This document shows, piece after piece, positions 21,780 through 30,275 of a stretch of 34,667 bases of DNA; the first letter of the stretch is position 1, and the number at the start of each line of letters is the position of its first letter. The DNA lies in assembly GCA_024697825.1 (NCBI GenBank), contig JAILEP010000142.1:1-34667 (forward strand), read 5' to 3'. Made by a program: the position numbers and the translations under genes. The stretch is from Acholeplasmatales bacterium. Its GTDB lineage: Bacteria; Bacillota_I; Bacilli_A; Acholeplasmatales; Anaeroplasmataceae. Below the pieces are notes generated by a model, which made no database searches, was not told the DNA's origin, and saw only the letters and a list, made by a program, of their open reading frames with translations.

Positions 21780-21810
21780 AAGAAAAATAAAAAAGAGGAT
21801 TTCTCCTCTT
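21780..21810 (-). terminator. Terminator of rpsP-khpA
   Basis: AAGAGGA-GAAA-TCCTCTT (21810-21793) with a GAAA tetraloop is followed by TTTTATTTTTC on the minus strand. It separates rpsP-khpA from rimM-trmD, which are one operon in many relatives. Confidence 0.85.
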
Positions 21811-21817
21811 AATTATC

Positions 21818-22063
21818 TTACTTGCCATCGATATCTAGGTGTATTCTTTTTCCTTCCTTAGAGGCACCGGCATATAAAACAGTTCTAATTGCCTTAGCCA
21901 GGCTGCCGCCCTTACCGATTACTCGGCCAAGGTCTTCAGAGTTGACTAGAGCCTTATATTCAAGACTATTTCCCTCTTCCTTAACCTTTATAATCTCAAC
22001 ATCTTCTGGATAAGCGACTAAAGGAAGAATTAAGCTTTTGATTAATTCTTCAAACTTTATCAT
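21818..22063 (-). CDS. khpA: KH-domain RNA-binding protein KhpA
   Basis: 81 residues with one KH domain. The nucleic-acid-binding GxxG loop is GKGG in LGRVIGKGGSLAKAIRTVL (about residues 48-66). KhpA usually works with KhpB as a global RNA chaperone that affects cell division and elongation in Firmicutes. The gene follows rpsP by 12 bp, the standard location, and its product ends GKRIHLDIDGK. Length and motif are normal. Confidence 0.93.
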   Translation of the reverse strand: MIKFEELIKSLILPLVAYPEDVEIIKVKEEGNSLEYKALVNSEDLGRVIGKGGSLAKAIRTVLYAGASKEGKRIHLDIDGK

Positions 22064-22075
22064 TGCTTACACCTC

Positions 22076-22321
22076 TTACTTAGAAATAACGTTGTTAGCA
22101 ACTAAAATGTTCTTTACAGTAACTGTTGGCTGTGCACCATTCTTGATCCATGCCTGAATCTTTTCTGCATCTAATGTAACAGTTGCAGGATTTGTCTTAG
22201 GATTATAAGTACCTAAAATCTCTAAGAACTTACCATCTCTAGGGCTTCTAGAATCAGCAGCAACAATACGGTACTTTGGAGCCTTGTGAGCACCAAATCT
22301 CTGTAATCTAATCTTTACCAT
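22076..22321 (-). CDS. rpsP: 30S ribosomal protein S16
   Basis: 81 residues. It opens [20 protein letters not shown] and contains [20 protein letters not shown], both hallmarks of S16. S16 stabilises the 16S rRNA 5' and central domains. GGAGTG about 8 nt upstream supports ATG 22321. The promoter at 22362-22389 drives it with khpA. Normal length and no oddities. Confidence 0.98.
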   Translation of the reverse strand: MVKIRLQRFGAHKAPKYRIVAADSRSPRDGKFLEILGTYNPKTNPATVTLDAEKIQAWIKNGAQPTVTVKNILVANNVISK

Positions 22322-22361
22322 AGTTTAAAACACTCCTTTTCAATAAATCATTACGATAAGT

Positions 22362-22389
22362 ATTATATCATATAAAAATTGGGTGTCAA
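22362..22389 (-). promoter_or_regulatory. Promoter of rpsP-khpA, -35 box within a palindrome
   Basis: TTGACA (22389-22384), 16-nt spacer and TATAAT (22367-22362). The -35 box lies in a perfect 8-bp inverted repeat GTGTCAAG-N8-CTTGACAC (22383-22406), which could be an operator or a weak terminator after purE. Confidence 0.7.
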
Positions 22390-22429
22390 GTATTTTTTCT
22401 TGACACTTTATATTATTTTTTAAGGTTTT

Positions 22430-22454
22430 AAAAAAGCCTATATTTCTACAGGCT
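22430..22454 (-). terminator. Terminator of purE
   Basis: AGCCTGTA-GAAA-TATAGGCT (22454-22435, one G-U pair) followed by about six T's on the minus strand, 11 bp after the purE stop. Confidence 0.85.
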
Positions 22455-22464
22455 CTTTAATATA

Positions 22465-22938
22465 TTATAATTCAATCTTTAGAACTGTTTCAGTCTGATT
22501 CTTACGGAATTCCTCATACTTCTTTGATAATTCCTCATCATTAGTTGCAAGAATAGCAATTGCAGATAAAGCTGCATTCTTTGCTTGATCAATAGCAACT
22601 GTAAGTACTGGAACACCACCAGGCATCTGAACGATTGATAGTAATGAATCTAGGCCGCTTAGCTTAGAGCTCTTAACAGGCACACCAATTACAGGTAAGC
22701 TTGTCATAGCAGCAACCATACCAGGTAGGTGAGCTGCGCCTCCGGCACCAGCAATGATAACCTTAAGGCCTCTTTCCTTTGCAGAATGAGCATATTCATA
22801 CATTAAATCTGGAGTTCTATGAGCAGAAACTACTCTCTTTTCATATTCAACACCGAACTGTTCTAATATATCACAGGCATCCTTCATGACATTGTAGTCA
22901 GAATTTGAGCCCATAATTACGCCAACCTTAACTGCCAT
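22465..22938 (-). CDS. purE: N5-carboxyaminoimidazole ribonucleotide mutase
   Basis: 157 residues, class I PurE. It converts N5-CAIR to CAIR in purine synthesis, usually with PurK, which is not in this window. Motifs: [33 protein letters not shown] with the substrate-binding His, [14 protein letters not shown] and [20 protein letters not shown]. It follows the HPr-kinase/PEPCK-like gene by 20 bp and is the last gene before a terminator. No other pur genes accompany it, so its link is to the nearby fhs, which supplies 10-formyl-tetrahydrofolate for two purine steps. Confidence 0.97.
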   Translation of the reverse strand: MAVKVGVIMGSNSDYNVMKDACDILEQFGVEYEKRVVSAHRTPDLMYEYAHSAKERGLKVIIAGAGGAAHLPGMVAAMTSLPVIGVPVKSSKLSGLDSLLSIVQMPGGVPVLTVAIDQAKNAALSAIAILATNDEELSKKYEEFRKNQTETVLKIEL

Positions 22939-22958
22939 AATTCACACTCTCTTTTCTT

Positions 22959-24680
22959 TTACTTTTCTAATAATTCGAATAAAGTCTTAGCTGCAGCTGC
23001 AGGACCTTCATGCTCCATACCAGGAACAGCAAGTCTAGTGTGTAATACACCAACCTTAGTACCGTTCTTAATTAAAGCTTCGAATACCTTGTCAATAATT
23101 TCTCTAGTCTGAGCTTCTCTCTGTACAGGACCGAATGGATTAGCAAAGAATGACTCTGTCATACCTGTTTCCTGAGTTGTACCCTTAGCACGTCTAGCAC
23201 CACGGATGAAGATTGGCTTAGCCTCTTCTGCATTCTCATAGAATTCTACTGGAGACTTGCATTCAGGATCATAGTTGTTTGCATATAAATACATATCAAC
23301 CTCATAACCCTTCATAATCTGTGGATATGTAGCTACTGGAATAACTAAACGAGAGTTAATCTTATCAGGGTTCATGAAGATTGCTCTATCCATTTCTCTA
23401 TATGCATAACCTGAAGTCATATCATCAAGACGAACGAATGCACCAATTTCAGTACCATAAGCCTTAACCTTACCATTTTCAACCTTGAATGTACCCATAT
23501 CATCGAATACAGTTAACTGAGCAGAGATATTGTCTCCTGCCATTTCTGATAAAGCCTCTAATGATTCAGACTTACCAGCACCTGAGTCACCCATGATTAC
23601 AACATTCTTAGTTCTACCATCCTTCATAGTGATGTGTACACATGCACCATGGATAGGTAAGAAGCCCTGATCAATCATAGAAGTATTATATAATGTTAAT
23701 AACATCTTCTTCATATATCCGAAGTAGTCAATTGAATCATTATGTGGAGCGATACCAACATAGATACCATTTTCTTCATCATGGAAGAATTCTGATTCAC
23801 CATCATATTCAGCACCGAATACGTATAATAAATCTGGCTTTACATTCTTGCAAGCAGAAAGTGGTACGAATTCGAATAGGTTACCAATTGTGATACCATG
23901 AGCTAAATAATCTCTGTGGAAATATACATAAGCAAGTGCTGAACCAACTCTTGCAGCATAGCAATAATATTCGTTAGCCTTGAATGTATCCTTAATTCTA
24001 TTAATAGGGTTAGCCTTAGCCTCTGGATAAGTACCAGTTCTCTTATTCTTTGCAGAATATGAGATGAATGGTGGACGAATAACGATCTGCTCGATAGCGT
24101 CACACTTAGCTAAGAAATAATAAGGAGAATCCTTCTTCATCCATTCATTTCTAGATAATAATAAAGCTGCATTTACACCAGCTGGAAGCTGACGGTAAAT
24201 AGGGAAGTTAGAACCAAATAGCTTTTCGCAAATTGCTCTATATGTAGATAATACTACATCATTGAATTCAGTCTGAGCCTGGATGAATGATGAAGATTCA
24301 ACGCCATCCTTAGTAGCTCTATTTAATACAACTGCATAACGCTCTAAACGTCTCCAGTAATCATAGAAATTCTGAACTAAATCATATAAAACATCTCTGT
24401 GCTCTAAAGCCTGAGCATAGAATGGGTTAATATCCTGAATCTCATCGATTTCGAAGCATAATAATAACTTGAATAAATCGATAGTATAAGATACTAGCTT
24501 CTTCTTAGGGAAGATATTTAATACTGGTAAGAAGCTCTGGTTCTCAGCAGCATATAATCCCTTTAAATACTTTGACCATACTTCCTTAAAGCAGTCAGAG
24601 TTTAAAATTTCATTTCCAGTCTTACAGAACTTCTCTGAGAAGTTAAGTACTACCTGTCTTTTTCCTGTAACGTATTCCAT
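22959..24680 (-). CDS. HPr-kinase / PEP-carboxykinase-like P-loop protein
   Basis: 573 residues from ATG 24680, with AAGGAG 8 nt upstream. The N-terminal 330 residues are helical and not recognised. From about 340 the sequence reads LPIHGACVHI, then GDSGAGKSES (364-373), matching the His-Gly strand and P-loop of HPr kinase/phosphorylase (GDSGxGKSE) and, more loosely, ATP-dependent PEP carboxykinase. An acidic LTVFDDMGTF follows. Related proteins of this size are often named PEP carboxykinase. A decarboxylating activity cannot be concluded; a kinase or phosphate-sensing role is equally possible. It lies between fhs and purE in a tight cluster, and codon use is like the core genes. No truncation seen. 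Confidence 0.65.
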   Translation of the reverse strand: MEYVTGKRQVVLNFSEKFCKTGNEILNSDCFKEVWSKYLKGLYAAENQSFLPVLNIFPKKKLVSYTIDLFKLLLCFEIDEIQDINPFYAQALEHRDVLYDLVQNFYDYWRRLERYAVVLNRATKDGVESSSFIQAQTEFNDVVLSTYRAICEKLFGSNFPIYRQLPAGVNAALLLSRNEWMKKDSPYYFLAKCDAIEQIVIRPPFISYSAKNKRTGTYPEAKANPINRIKDTFKANEYYCYAARVGSALAYVYFHRDYLAHGITIGNLFEFVPLSACKNVKPDLLYVFGAEYDGESEFFHDEENGIYVGIAPHNDSIDYFGYMKKMLLTLYNTSMIDQGFLPIHGACVHITMKDGRTKNVVIMGDSGAGKSESLEALSEMAGDNISAQLTVFDDMGTFKVENGKVKAYGTEIGAFVRLDDMTSGYAYREMDRAIFMNPDKINSRLVIPVATYPQIMKGYEVDMYLYANNYDPECKSPVEFYENAEEAKPIFIRGARRAKGTTQETGMTESFFANPFGPVQREAQTREIIDKVFEALIKNGTKVGVLHTRLAVPGMEHEGPAAAAKTLFELLEK

Positions 24681-24705
24681 TTTCAATTCTCCTTCAAATT
24701 CTCTC

Positions 24706-26361
24706 TTAGAATAATCCTACGATTTTTCCATCAACAATATCCATCTTTTCAGCAGCAGGTACCTTAGGTAAACCAGGCATACGCATAATATCACCTGATA
24801 AGGCAACTACGAATCCTGCACCAATTGATGGTGTAACCCCACGGATTGTAACAGTAAAGTCCTCAGGTCTTCCTAATAGCTTAGGATTATCTGATAACGA
24901 ATACTGAGTCTTTGCCATACATACAAGCTGATCACCAAAGCCTAGCTTTGTAAGTCTTGCCATCTGGTTCTTTGCATCCTGTGTAAATTCAACATTAGCT
25001 GCACCATAGATTTCCTTACAAATCTTAGTAATCTTAGTCTTGATTGTATCCTCTGCATCATAAATGAACTTGAATTCATTTTTATTATTTTCGATTTCAG
25101 CAATAACCTTCTTAGCAAGGTCTACTGCACCTTCGCCACCCTTAGCCCATACCTCAGATAAGCTTACTGGATGACCATTTTCTACTGACCAATCCTCTAA
25201 AGCCTTTAATTCAGCTTCAGTATCAGAAGAGAAACGGTTGATTGCAACAACGTAAGGTAAACCGAATTTCTTTACATTTTCGATATGCTTCTCAAGGTTC
25301 TTAAAGCCGTCCTTTAATGCATCAACATTCTCAACACCAAGGTCTTCCTTCTTAACGCCACCATGCATCTTAAGAGCACGGATAGTAGCAACGATTACTA
25401 CTGCAGATGGCTGAATACCAGCCTGACGACACTTGATATCAATGAACTTTTCAGCACCTAAGTCACAGCCGAAGCCAGCCTCTGTTACTGCATAATCTGC
25501 ATAGCTCATTGCCTTCTTTGTAGCAATTACTGAGTTACAGCCATGTGCAATATTAGCGAATGGTCCACCATGAATGAAGCAAGGTGTATGTTCAAGTGTT
25601 TGAACAAGGTTAGGACAGATTGCATCCTTTAAAATCATCATTAAGGCACCTGTAATATTTAAGTCCTTAATAGTGACAGGCATTCTGTCATATGTATAAG
25701 CTACTACTGTACGGTCTAATCTAGCTCTTAAATCATCCATATCAGATGCAAGACATAGAATAGCCATAATTTCAGAAGCAACAACAATATCAAAATGGTC
25801 CTCTCTAACTACACCATTTGTTGGGCCACCCATACCGATTACACAATTTCTTAAAGCACGGTCATTCATATCGATAACTCTGTGCCAAATTACTCTTGTT
25901 GGATCAATATGTAATTCGTTTCCCTGATAAATATGGTTATCAAGTACTGCAGATACAGTATTGTTAGCAGCTTCGATAGCATGGAAATCACCAGTGAAGT
26001 GTAAATTAATATCCTCCATTGGAACAACCTGAGCATATCCTCCACCTGCTGCACCACCCTTAACACCAAGTACTGGTCCAAATGATGGCTCACGTAATGC
26101 AATACAGCTCTTGTAACCTAATCTTGAAAATGCATCTCCAAGACCAATTGTAGTAGTTGACTTGCCTTCTCCTGCTGGAGTTGGGTTAATAGCAGTAACT
26201 AATACAAGCTTAGCATTTTTATTCCCCTTAGCATTTAATGCTACCTTAGCCTTGTACTTACCATAAGTTTCAAGATCGTCTTCTGCGATGCCTAATGAAG
26301 CAGCAATTTCAGTAATATTCTTCATTTCTGCTTTCTGAGCAATTTCTAGATCACTTAACAT
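24706..26361 (-). CDS. fhs: Formate-tetrahydrofolate ligase
   Basis: 551 residues, full length. It makes 10-formyl-tetrahydrofolate from formate, ATP and tetrahydrofolate, feeding purines and formyl-methionine. The ATP motif is [20 protein letters not shown]. Other family blocks are [54 protein letters not shown] and [14 protein letters not shown], and the C-terminus has [23 protein letters not shown] lies 8 nt before ATG 26361. Its own promoter at 26425-26452 gives a leader with a hairpin, so it can be expressed apart from pyrR. The downstream genes probably share this transcript. Confidence 0.98.
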   Translation of the reverse strand: MLSDLEIAQKAEMKNITEIAASLGIAEDDLETYGKYKAKVALNAKGNKNAKLVLVTAINPTPAGEGKSTTTIGLGDAFSRLGYKSCIALREPSFGPVLGVKGGAAGGGYAQVVPMEDINLHFTGDFHAIEAANNTVSAVLDNHIYQGNELHIDPTRVIWHRVIDMNDRALRNCVIGMGGPTNGVVREDHFDIVVASEIMAILCLASDMDDLRARLDRTVVAYTYDRMPVTIKDLNITGALMMILKDAICPNLVQTLEHTPCFIHGGPFANIAHGCNSVIATKKAMSYADYAVTEAGFGCDLGAEKFIDIKCRQAGIQPSAVVIVATIRALKMHGGVKKEDLGVENVDALKDGFKNLEKHIENVKKFGLPYVVAINRFSSDTEAELKALEDWSVENGHPVSLSEVWAKGGEGAVDLAKKVIAEIENNKNEFKFIYDAEDTIKTKITKICKEIYGAANVEFTQDAKNQMARLTKLGFGDQLVCMAKTQYSLSDNPKLLGRPEDFTVTIRGVTPSIGAGFVVALSGDIMRMPGLPKVPAAEKMDIVDGKIVGLF

Positions 26362-26377
26362 GTTTTCTACCCCTCTT

Positions 26378-26412
26378 CGTGTTTTTCTAACAAAATCATT
26401 TGTTTTTTCACG
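26378..26412 (-). promoter_or_regulatory. Hairpin in the fhs leader
   Basis: An inner perfect stem AACAAA-TGAT-TTTGTT (26404-26389) is enclosed by CGTG/CACG (26412-26409 with 26381-26378), just before the fhs ribosome binding site. It could affect translation. No tetrahydrofolate-riboswitch consensus was seen. Confidence 0.35.
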
Positions 26413-26424
26413 ATATACAAATCG

Positions 26425-26452
26425 AGTATATCACAAATGAAGGTTAGAACAA
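26425..26452 (-). promoter_or_regulatory. Promoter of fhs
   Basis: TTGTTC (26452-26447), 16-nt spacer and TATACT (26430-26425), predicting a start near 26418. Confidence 0.6.
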
Positions 26453-26469
26453 ACTAATATCTTTAAGAA

Positions 26470-26487
26470 AGCGTTTTTATAAACGCT
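26470..26487 (-). terminator. Weak terminator-like hairpin after pyrR
   Basis: AGCGTTT-N4-AAACGCT, perfect 7-bp stem, 8 bp after the pyrR stop. The following TTCTTAAAG is a poor T-run, so termination would be partial. Confidence 0.4.
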
Positions 26488-26494
26488 ATACTAC

Positions 26495-26992
26495 TTATTT
26501 TAAAATAACTTCCTTGTTTTCTGAGTCACAGATGATCATTTCATCACGACTAGTAGGAATACTCTTGCCTACAAAGTCAGCACGAATAGGTAATTCTCTG
26601 TGTCCTCTGTCTACAAATACAGCAAGCTCTATCTTAGATGGACGACCTAAATCCATAATGGCATCCATTGCAGCTCTTACTGTACGTCCTGTATATAAAA
26701 CATCATCAACTAAAATAATAATCTTATCATTGATGTCGTTTTTAAATTCTATTTTTACATCAGAAACTCTTTTAAGGTCATCTCTATGTGAAGATATATC
26801 AATAGTTTCAAGTGGAATATCTACTCCCTCAAAGCTTTTAATTAAAGCCTGAATCTCTTTAGCTATTGGTGTACCCTTCTTCTCAATACCCACTAAAATG
26901 ATTTTATCAAGCTCCTCATTACGCTCGATAACCTCATGAGTCATTCTTTTTAAGGTTCTAATAAAATGATCTTTTTCAATTATTACTTTCAT
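26495..26992 (-). CDS. pyrR: Pyrimidine operon regulator / uracil phosphoribosyltransferase PyrR
   Basis: 165 residues, slightly short of the usual 175-180. PyrR binds pyr mRNA leaders in response to UMP and has weak uracil phosphoribosyltransferase activity. The PRPP loop is VDDVLYTGRTVRAAMDAI; LVGIEKKGTPIAKEI and ELPIRADFVGKSIPTSRDE are also family blocks. AAGGTGA precedes ATG 26992. No pyrimidine biosynthesis genes lie beside it, so it probably acts in trans. A stable hairpin at 27022-27049 stands in its leader and could serve autoregulation, although the PyrR-binding consensus is not matched exactly. Confidence 0.93.
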   Translation of the reverse strand: MKVIIEKDHFIRTLKRMTHEVIERNEELDKIILVGIEKKGTPIAKEIQALIKSFEGVDIPLETIDISSHRDDLKRVSDVKIEFKNDINDKIIILVDDVLYTGRTVRAAMDAIMDLGRPSKIELAVFVDRGHRELPIRADFVGKSIPTSRDEMIICDSENKEVILK

Positions 26993-27021
26993 GGATTAAT
27001 CACCTTATAAATAGCAATTTA

Positions 27022-27049
27022 AGGGAAGTACCTCTACAAGCACTTCCCT
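27022..27049 (-). promoter_or_regulatory. Stable hairpin between yebC and pyrR
   Basis: AGGGAAGTGC...GTACTTCCCT pairs over 10 positions (8 perfect, one G-U) with an 8-nt loop containing GTAGAG. It has no good T-run. It may be a weak terminator of yebC, or a leader structure of pyrR whose AGAGG loop recalls a PyrR-binding loop. Confidence 0.4.
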
Positions 27050-27068
27050 AATTACAAATTACAAATTT

Positions 27069-27803
27069 TTACTCTGCATCATCATCTTCAGAGATGTTAG
27101 CGTTATGATAGATTTCATTTACATCATCATATTCTCTTAATAGAGATAACATTCTTCTGAACTTTTCTTCATGATCAGCATCAAGATCAACCTTTGTAGA
27201 AGGAACTAATGTTACTTCTGCAGTATCGAAGTCGATATCTTCCTTAGCAGCCTCAAGTGCATTCTTAATTGCCTCGAACTGTGAAGGATCAGCAGTAATA
27301 TTTACGAAACCGTCCTCATCAGTAGATAAATCCTCGAAATCTGCATCGCCTTCCATTAAAGCTTCCATAGCCTCATCCTCAGATAAGCCTTCGAATGAGA
27401 ATACTGCCTTACGGCTGAAGATATAGCTTACAGCAGTACCGATTGTACCACCTGTCTTATTAAATGCTGTACGAACCTCTGTGAAAGTACGGTTATCATT
27501 GTCAGTTAAGCACTCAACGATAACTGCTACCTGTCCAGGACCGTAGCCTTCATAAACTTTTTCCTTTGTAGCACCAGAGTTAACACCCTGAGCCTTTGCA
27601 ATTGCACGCTTAATAACGTCTGCAGGACACTGGTCCTTCTTTGCACGCTCGATAACCTTCTTTAAGCTCTGATTCATTTCTGGATCAGGAACACCAGCCT
27701 TAGCAGCCTGGAAAATTTCCTTTCCCCATTTAGCATATTTTGATGACTTCATAGCAGCAGTCTTAGCCATAGATGCTGCACGAACCTCGTGGGCTCTTCC
27801 CAT
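27069..27803 (-). CDS. YebC/PmpR family translation-associated regulator
   Basis: 244 residues from ATG 27803 (GRAHEVRAASMAKTAAMKSS), preceded by AAAGG 10 nt upstream; an in-frame TTG at 27821 is less likely. The family blocks are KYAKWGKEIFQAAKAGVPDP, AIAKAQGVNSGATKEKVYEGY, GPGQVAVIVECLTDNDNRT and GGTIGTAVSYIFSRKAVF. YebC-like proteins have been described as transcriptional regulators and, more recently, as factors that help ribosomes through proline stretches. The opening GRAHEVR, where many relatives have GHSKW, marks the subtype often named YebC2 (assignment from memory). An acidic C-terminus (ISEDDDAE) is usual. It leads the yebC-pyrR-fhs group under its own promoter. Confidence 0.93.
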   Translation of the reverse strand: MGRAHEVRAASMAKTAAMKSSKYAKWGKEIFQAAKAGVPDPEMNQSLKKVIERAKKDQCPADVIKRAIAKAQGVNSGATKEKVYEGYGPGQVAVIVECLTDNDNRTFTEVRTAFNKTGGTIGTAVSYIFSRKAVFSFEGLSEDEAMEALMEGDADFEDLSTDEDGFVNITADPSQFEAIKNALEAAKEDIDFDTAEVTLVPSTKVDLDADHEEKFRRMLSLLREYDDVNEIYHNANISEDDDAE

Positions 27804-27852
27804 AATTACACAACCTTTCAAGTTTAAAAATTTTTAAAACATTTACTTTAAC

Positions 27853-27881
27853 ATTATATTAAAAAAGTCACTATGTTTCAA
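27853..27881 (-). promoter_or_regulatory. Promoter of yebC
   Basis: TTGAAA (27881-27876), 17-nt spacer and perfect TATAAT (27858-27853), predicting a start near 27846. Confidence 0.75.
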
Positions 27882-27909
27882 GATTTTTAGTAAAAAAATT
27901 ATGAAAAGA

Positions 27910-27931
27910 AAATGGCTTATCCTAGCCATTT
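27910..27931. other. Orphan inverted repeat between yebC and hflX
   Basis: AAATGGCT-N6-AGCCATTT, a perfect 8-bp stem in the divergent intergenic region. A T-rich run follows on the minus strand, but no gene is upstream on that strand. Possible operator for one of the flanking genes. Confidence 0.35.
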
Positions 27932-28032
27932 AACGAATAATAATAATTTGTTACTATCCTATTTAATATAAATATATGAAAATAATTAAGCTATTTTACT
28001 TCTTTTTTGGTACAATATTACTGGTGATTTTA

Positions 28033-29295
28033 GTGAGAGCATTATTAATAGGTGTTACAACTAAATATGATAGATATAATATTGATTATTCATTAAAGGA
28101 GCTTAAAAGCTTAGCTGAGGTTTTAAATTACGAGGTTATTGATAGCATTACCCAAAACCTAGAAAAGCCTGTAGCTGCTACATATATTGGAAGCGGTAAG
28201 CTTGCTGAGGCTGAAATATTAGTTCATGCCTTAGATATCGATACAGTTATCTTTAATGATGAATTATCCCCAGCTCAGCTTAGAAATGTAGCTGAAATCT
28301 TAAAGGTTGAGGTAATAGATAGAAGCTATCTAATTCTTCAAATCTTTGATTTACGTGCTTCTTCATCTGAGGCAAAGCTTGAAATAAAGCTTGCTAGAGA
28401 TTTATATATGCTACCACGTATAGCCTATATGAAGGGTGAGCAATCAAGAATCGGTGGTGGTGCCGGCACAGCAACAAGAGGTGCAGGTGAAACCCAGCGA
28501 GAAATGGATAGACGTCATTTAATTACTGAAATAACAAGATTAAGGCGTGAAATCGAGGATTCTAAAAGAGTTAAGGAAAATCAGCTTGCAAGAGTTAAAA
28601 GAAATGATTTACCAATCGTTGCACTTGTAGGCTATACAAATGCTGGTAAATCAACAACAATGAATACAATCCTTGAGGCAACTGGTGCTAATTCAGATAA
28701 GCAGGTCTTTGCTAAGGATCAGCTATTTGCGACCCTTTCTACTTTTAATAGAAAGGTAACATATAATAAAACTGAATTTATGCTAGTAGATACAATTGGA
28801 TTTGTATCTAAGCTACCTCATAATTTAGTTAATAGCTTCTACCAAACCCTACAAGAGGTAAAGAATGCTGATTTAATTATTCATGTAGTTGATTCCTCAT
28901 CTGAATATTTATCAGAACAATCAAGAGTTGTTAATGAGGTATTATTTTCACTTGAATGTGAAAAAATCCCAACTATTTATTTATTAAATAAGTGGGATAA
29001 AACAATAAGTGAAAATATTACAGTAATGGGAAAGAAATCAATTAATTTCTCTAATAAAACTAAGCTTGGCTTAAATGAATTATTTGATGCTATTTTAGAG
29101 GAGGTTTCTAAATCCTCTGTCCATGCCAGAATCATTCTTCCTTATTCAAAGGGTGATATTTCTGCAATAATTGAAAAGAACGCAATTATTAATAATAGAG
29201 AATATCAGGAAGCTGGTATTTATTATGATATAGATATTCCTTCTAGATTTTATTATCTAATCAAGGAATATGATTTAGATATGATGGTAAGTTAA
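28033..29295 (+). CDS. hflX: Ribosome-associated GTPase HflX
   Basis: 420 residues from GTG 28033, which follows GGTGA by about 5 nt. An in-frame ATG at 27976 has no ribosome binding site and would add a hydrophobic stretch that HflX proteins lack. HflX splits stalled or idle 70S ribosomes. The N-terminal domain has the glycine-rich loop RIGGGAGTATRGAGETQREM and a helical linker. The G domain has G1 GYTNAGKST, G3 DTIGF and G4 NKWD. A C-terminal KH-like tail of about 70 residues follows. It is monocistronic and ends in a bidirectional terminator. Confidence 0.95.
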   Translation: MRALLIGVTTKYDRYNIDYSLKELKSLAEVLNYEVIDSITQNLEKPVAATYIGSGKLAEAEILVHALDIDTVIFNDELSPAQLRNVAEILKVEVIDRSYLILQIFDLRASSSEAKLEIKLARDLYMLPRIAYMKGEQSRIGGGAGTATRGAGETQREMDRRHLITEITRLRREIEDSKRVKENQLARVKRNDLPIVALVGYTNAGKSTTMNTILEATGANSDKQVFAKDQLFATLSTFNRKVTYNKTEFMLVDTIGFVSKLPHNLVNSFYQTLQEVKNADLIIHVVDSSSEYLSEQSRVVNEVLFSLECEKIPTIYLLNKWDKTISENITVMGKKSINFSNKTKLGLNELFDAILEEVSKSSVHARIILPYSKGDISAIIEKNAIINNREYQEAGIYYDIDIPSRFYYLIKEYDLDMMVS

Positions 29296-29321
29296 AAATA
29301 CCCGGTGTGAGCCGGGTATTT
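29296..29321. terminator. Bidirectional terminator between hflX and the GTPase operon
   Basis: AAATACCCGG-N6-CCGGGTATTT, a perfect 10-bp stem, followed by a T-run on the plus strand and by TTAAC on the minus strand. It serves hflX certainly and the convergent operon probably. Confidence 0.85.
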
Positions 29322-29323
29322 TT

Positions 29324-30259
29324 TTACTGTAATGATAAAGTTTTCATTTCTTCTGGTGGAAGGATTGTAATATTCTTTGCATGTAATATTACTACCTCTT
29401 CACCTGCAAGCTTAGAGAATTCTCTATGAACTGTACACTCAAGTAAAATACAATCTCCAACCTTAGGATTAACCTTTGTTTCATTAACAACCTCATATCC
29501 TAAGAACTGGATATCTGCACTACAGCAAGTCATAACATCATGACCAATTACTAGTGTATCCTTAGTTTTATCTCTTACAAATGCTTTAAATTTAAATGTC
29601 TTATTGAAATATTTTTGATAATTATCAAATACATCAACATACCAAGTAGGATAAACATCCTCTTCAAAATAGATTTCATCCTTCTTTAAATCATAAGGTA
29701 AATCCTCATCAAGCATAGTAGTTAGATTACCATTTTGATCCTCAAACGCAATCTGTGCCTGCTGAGTCATACCTCTAATCCATCTTCTATATGTTCCTAA
29801 TTCCTTAATACCACCGCATCTATTAAAAATAACAAGTGCAGAATACTGAACCATAGATTGGAAAATCTGCTTCATATTGTTGAACATAACATTGAACTTA
29901 GATGCATCAATTAGAGTAATCTGCTGGTAAATAACCATATATTCAGGGAACTCCTGAGCATCCCAGTCAAAGAATGCATTATATTCAACTACAATTCTAT
30001 CTGGTGCATAATCATGGTCAAGCTTTTCTAAATATTCAGGAGTTAATTGTTCCTGATCATCGATATACTCAACCGCAACCCCAAACTTCTGGCACCATTC
30101 CTCATCGTATTCTACTTCGCCTTCCTCACAAACGACAATAAGAGTTGTATCATTATGATACTGCTCATTATTTTCAACAATTTCCTTAATTAAGGAAGTC
30201 TTACCACTTTCAAGGAAACCATTAAGTAGAAATACTGGTAATTCCTTTTTCTTTTTCAT
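29324..30259 (-). CDS. G3E (CobW-like) GTPase with a TIGR03943/DUF1980-like C-terminal part
   Basis: 311 residues. The N-terminal G domain has Walker A GFLESGKTS (14-22), but the CxCC metal motif of CobW/ZNG1 proteins is missing, and the G4 position reads NRCG (146-149) rather than NKxD, so guanine specificity may be altered. The C-terminal part (about 220-300, GHDVMTCCSADIQFLGYEVV, then VGDCILLECTVHREF) resembles the second half of YcgR/TIGR03943 proteins, which accompany YcgQ-type permeases and metal-linked GTPases in Firmicutes. The gene follows the His-rich GTPase by 16 bp as an operon. It may deliver or sense metal together with that protein. No permease gene is seen nearby. Confidence 0.75.
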   Translation of the reverse strand: MKKKKELPVFLLNGFLESGKTSLIKEIVENNEQYHNDTTLIVVCEEGEVEYDEEWCQKFGVAVEYIDDQEQLTPEYLEKLDHDYAPDRIVVEYNAFFDWDAQEFPEYMVIYQQITLIDASKFNVMFNNMKQIFQSMVQYSALVIFNRCGGIKELGTYRRWIRGMTQQAQIAFEDQNGNLTTMLDEDLPYDLKKDEIYFEEDVYPTWYVDVFDNYQKYFNKTFKFKAFVRDKTKDTLVIGHDVMTCCSADIQFLGYEVVNETKVNPKVGDCILLECTVHREFSKLAGEEVVILHAKNITILPPEEMKTLSLQ

Positions 30260-30275
30260 TTAAAATCAATCCTTA

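Noticed and set aside
26362-26420. Tetrahydrofolate riboswitch before fhs
   Set aside because: The leader is only about 57 nt and holds a simple A/T hairpin; no riboswitch core was seen.
27976-28032. N-terminal membrane helix on HflX
   Set aside because: The ATG at 27976 lacks a ribosome binding site, and the GTG at 28033 gives the normal HflX start.
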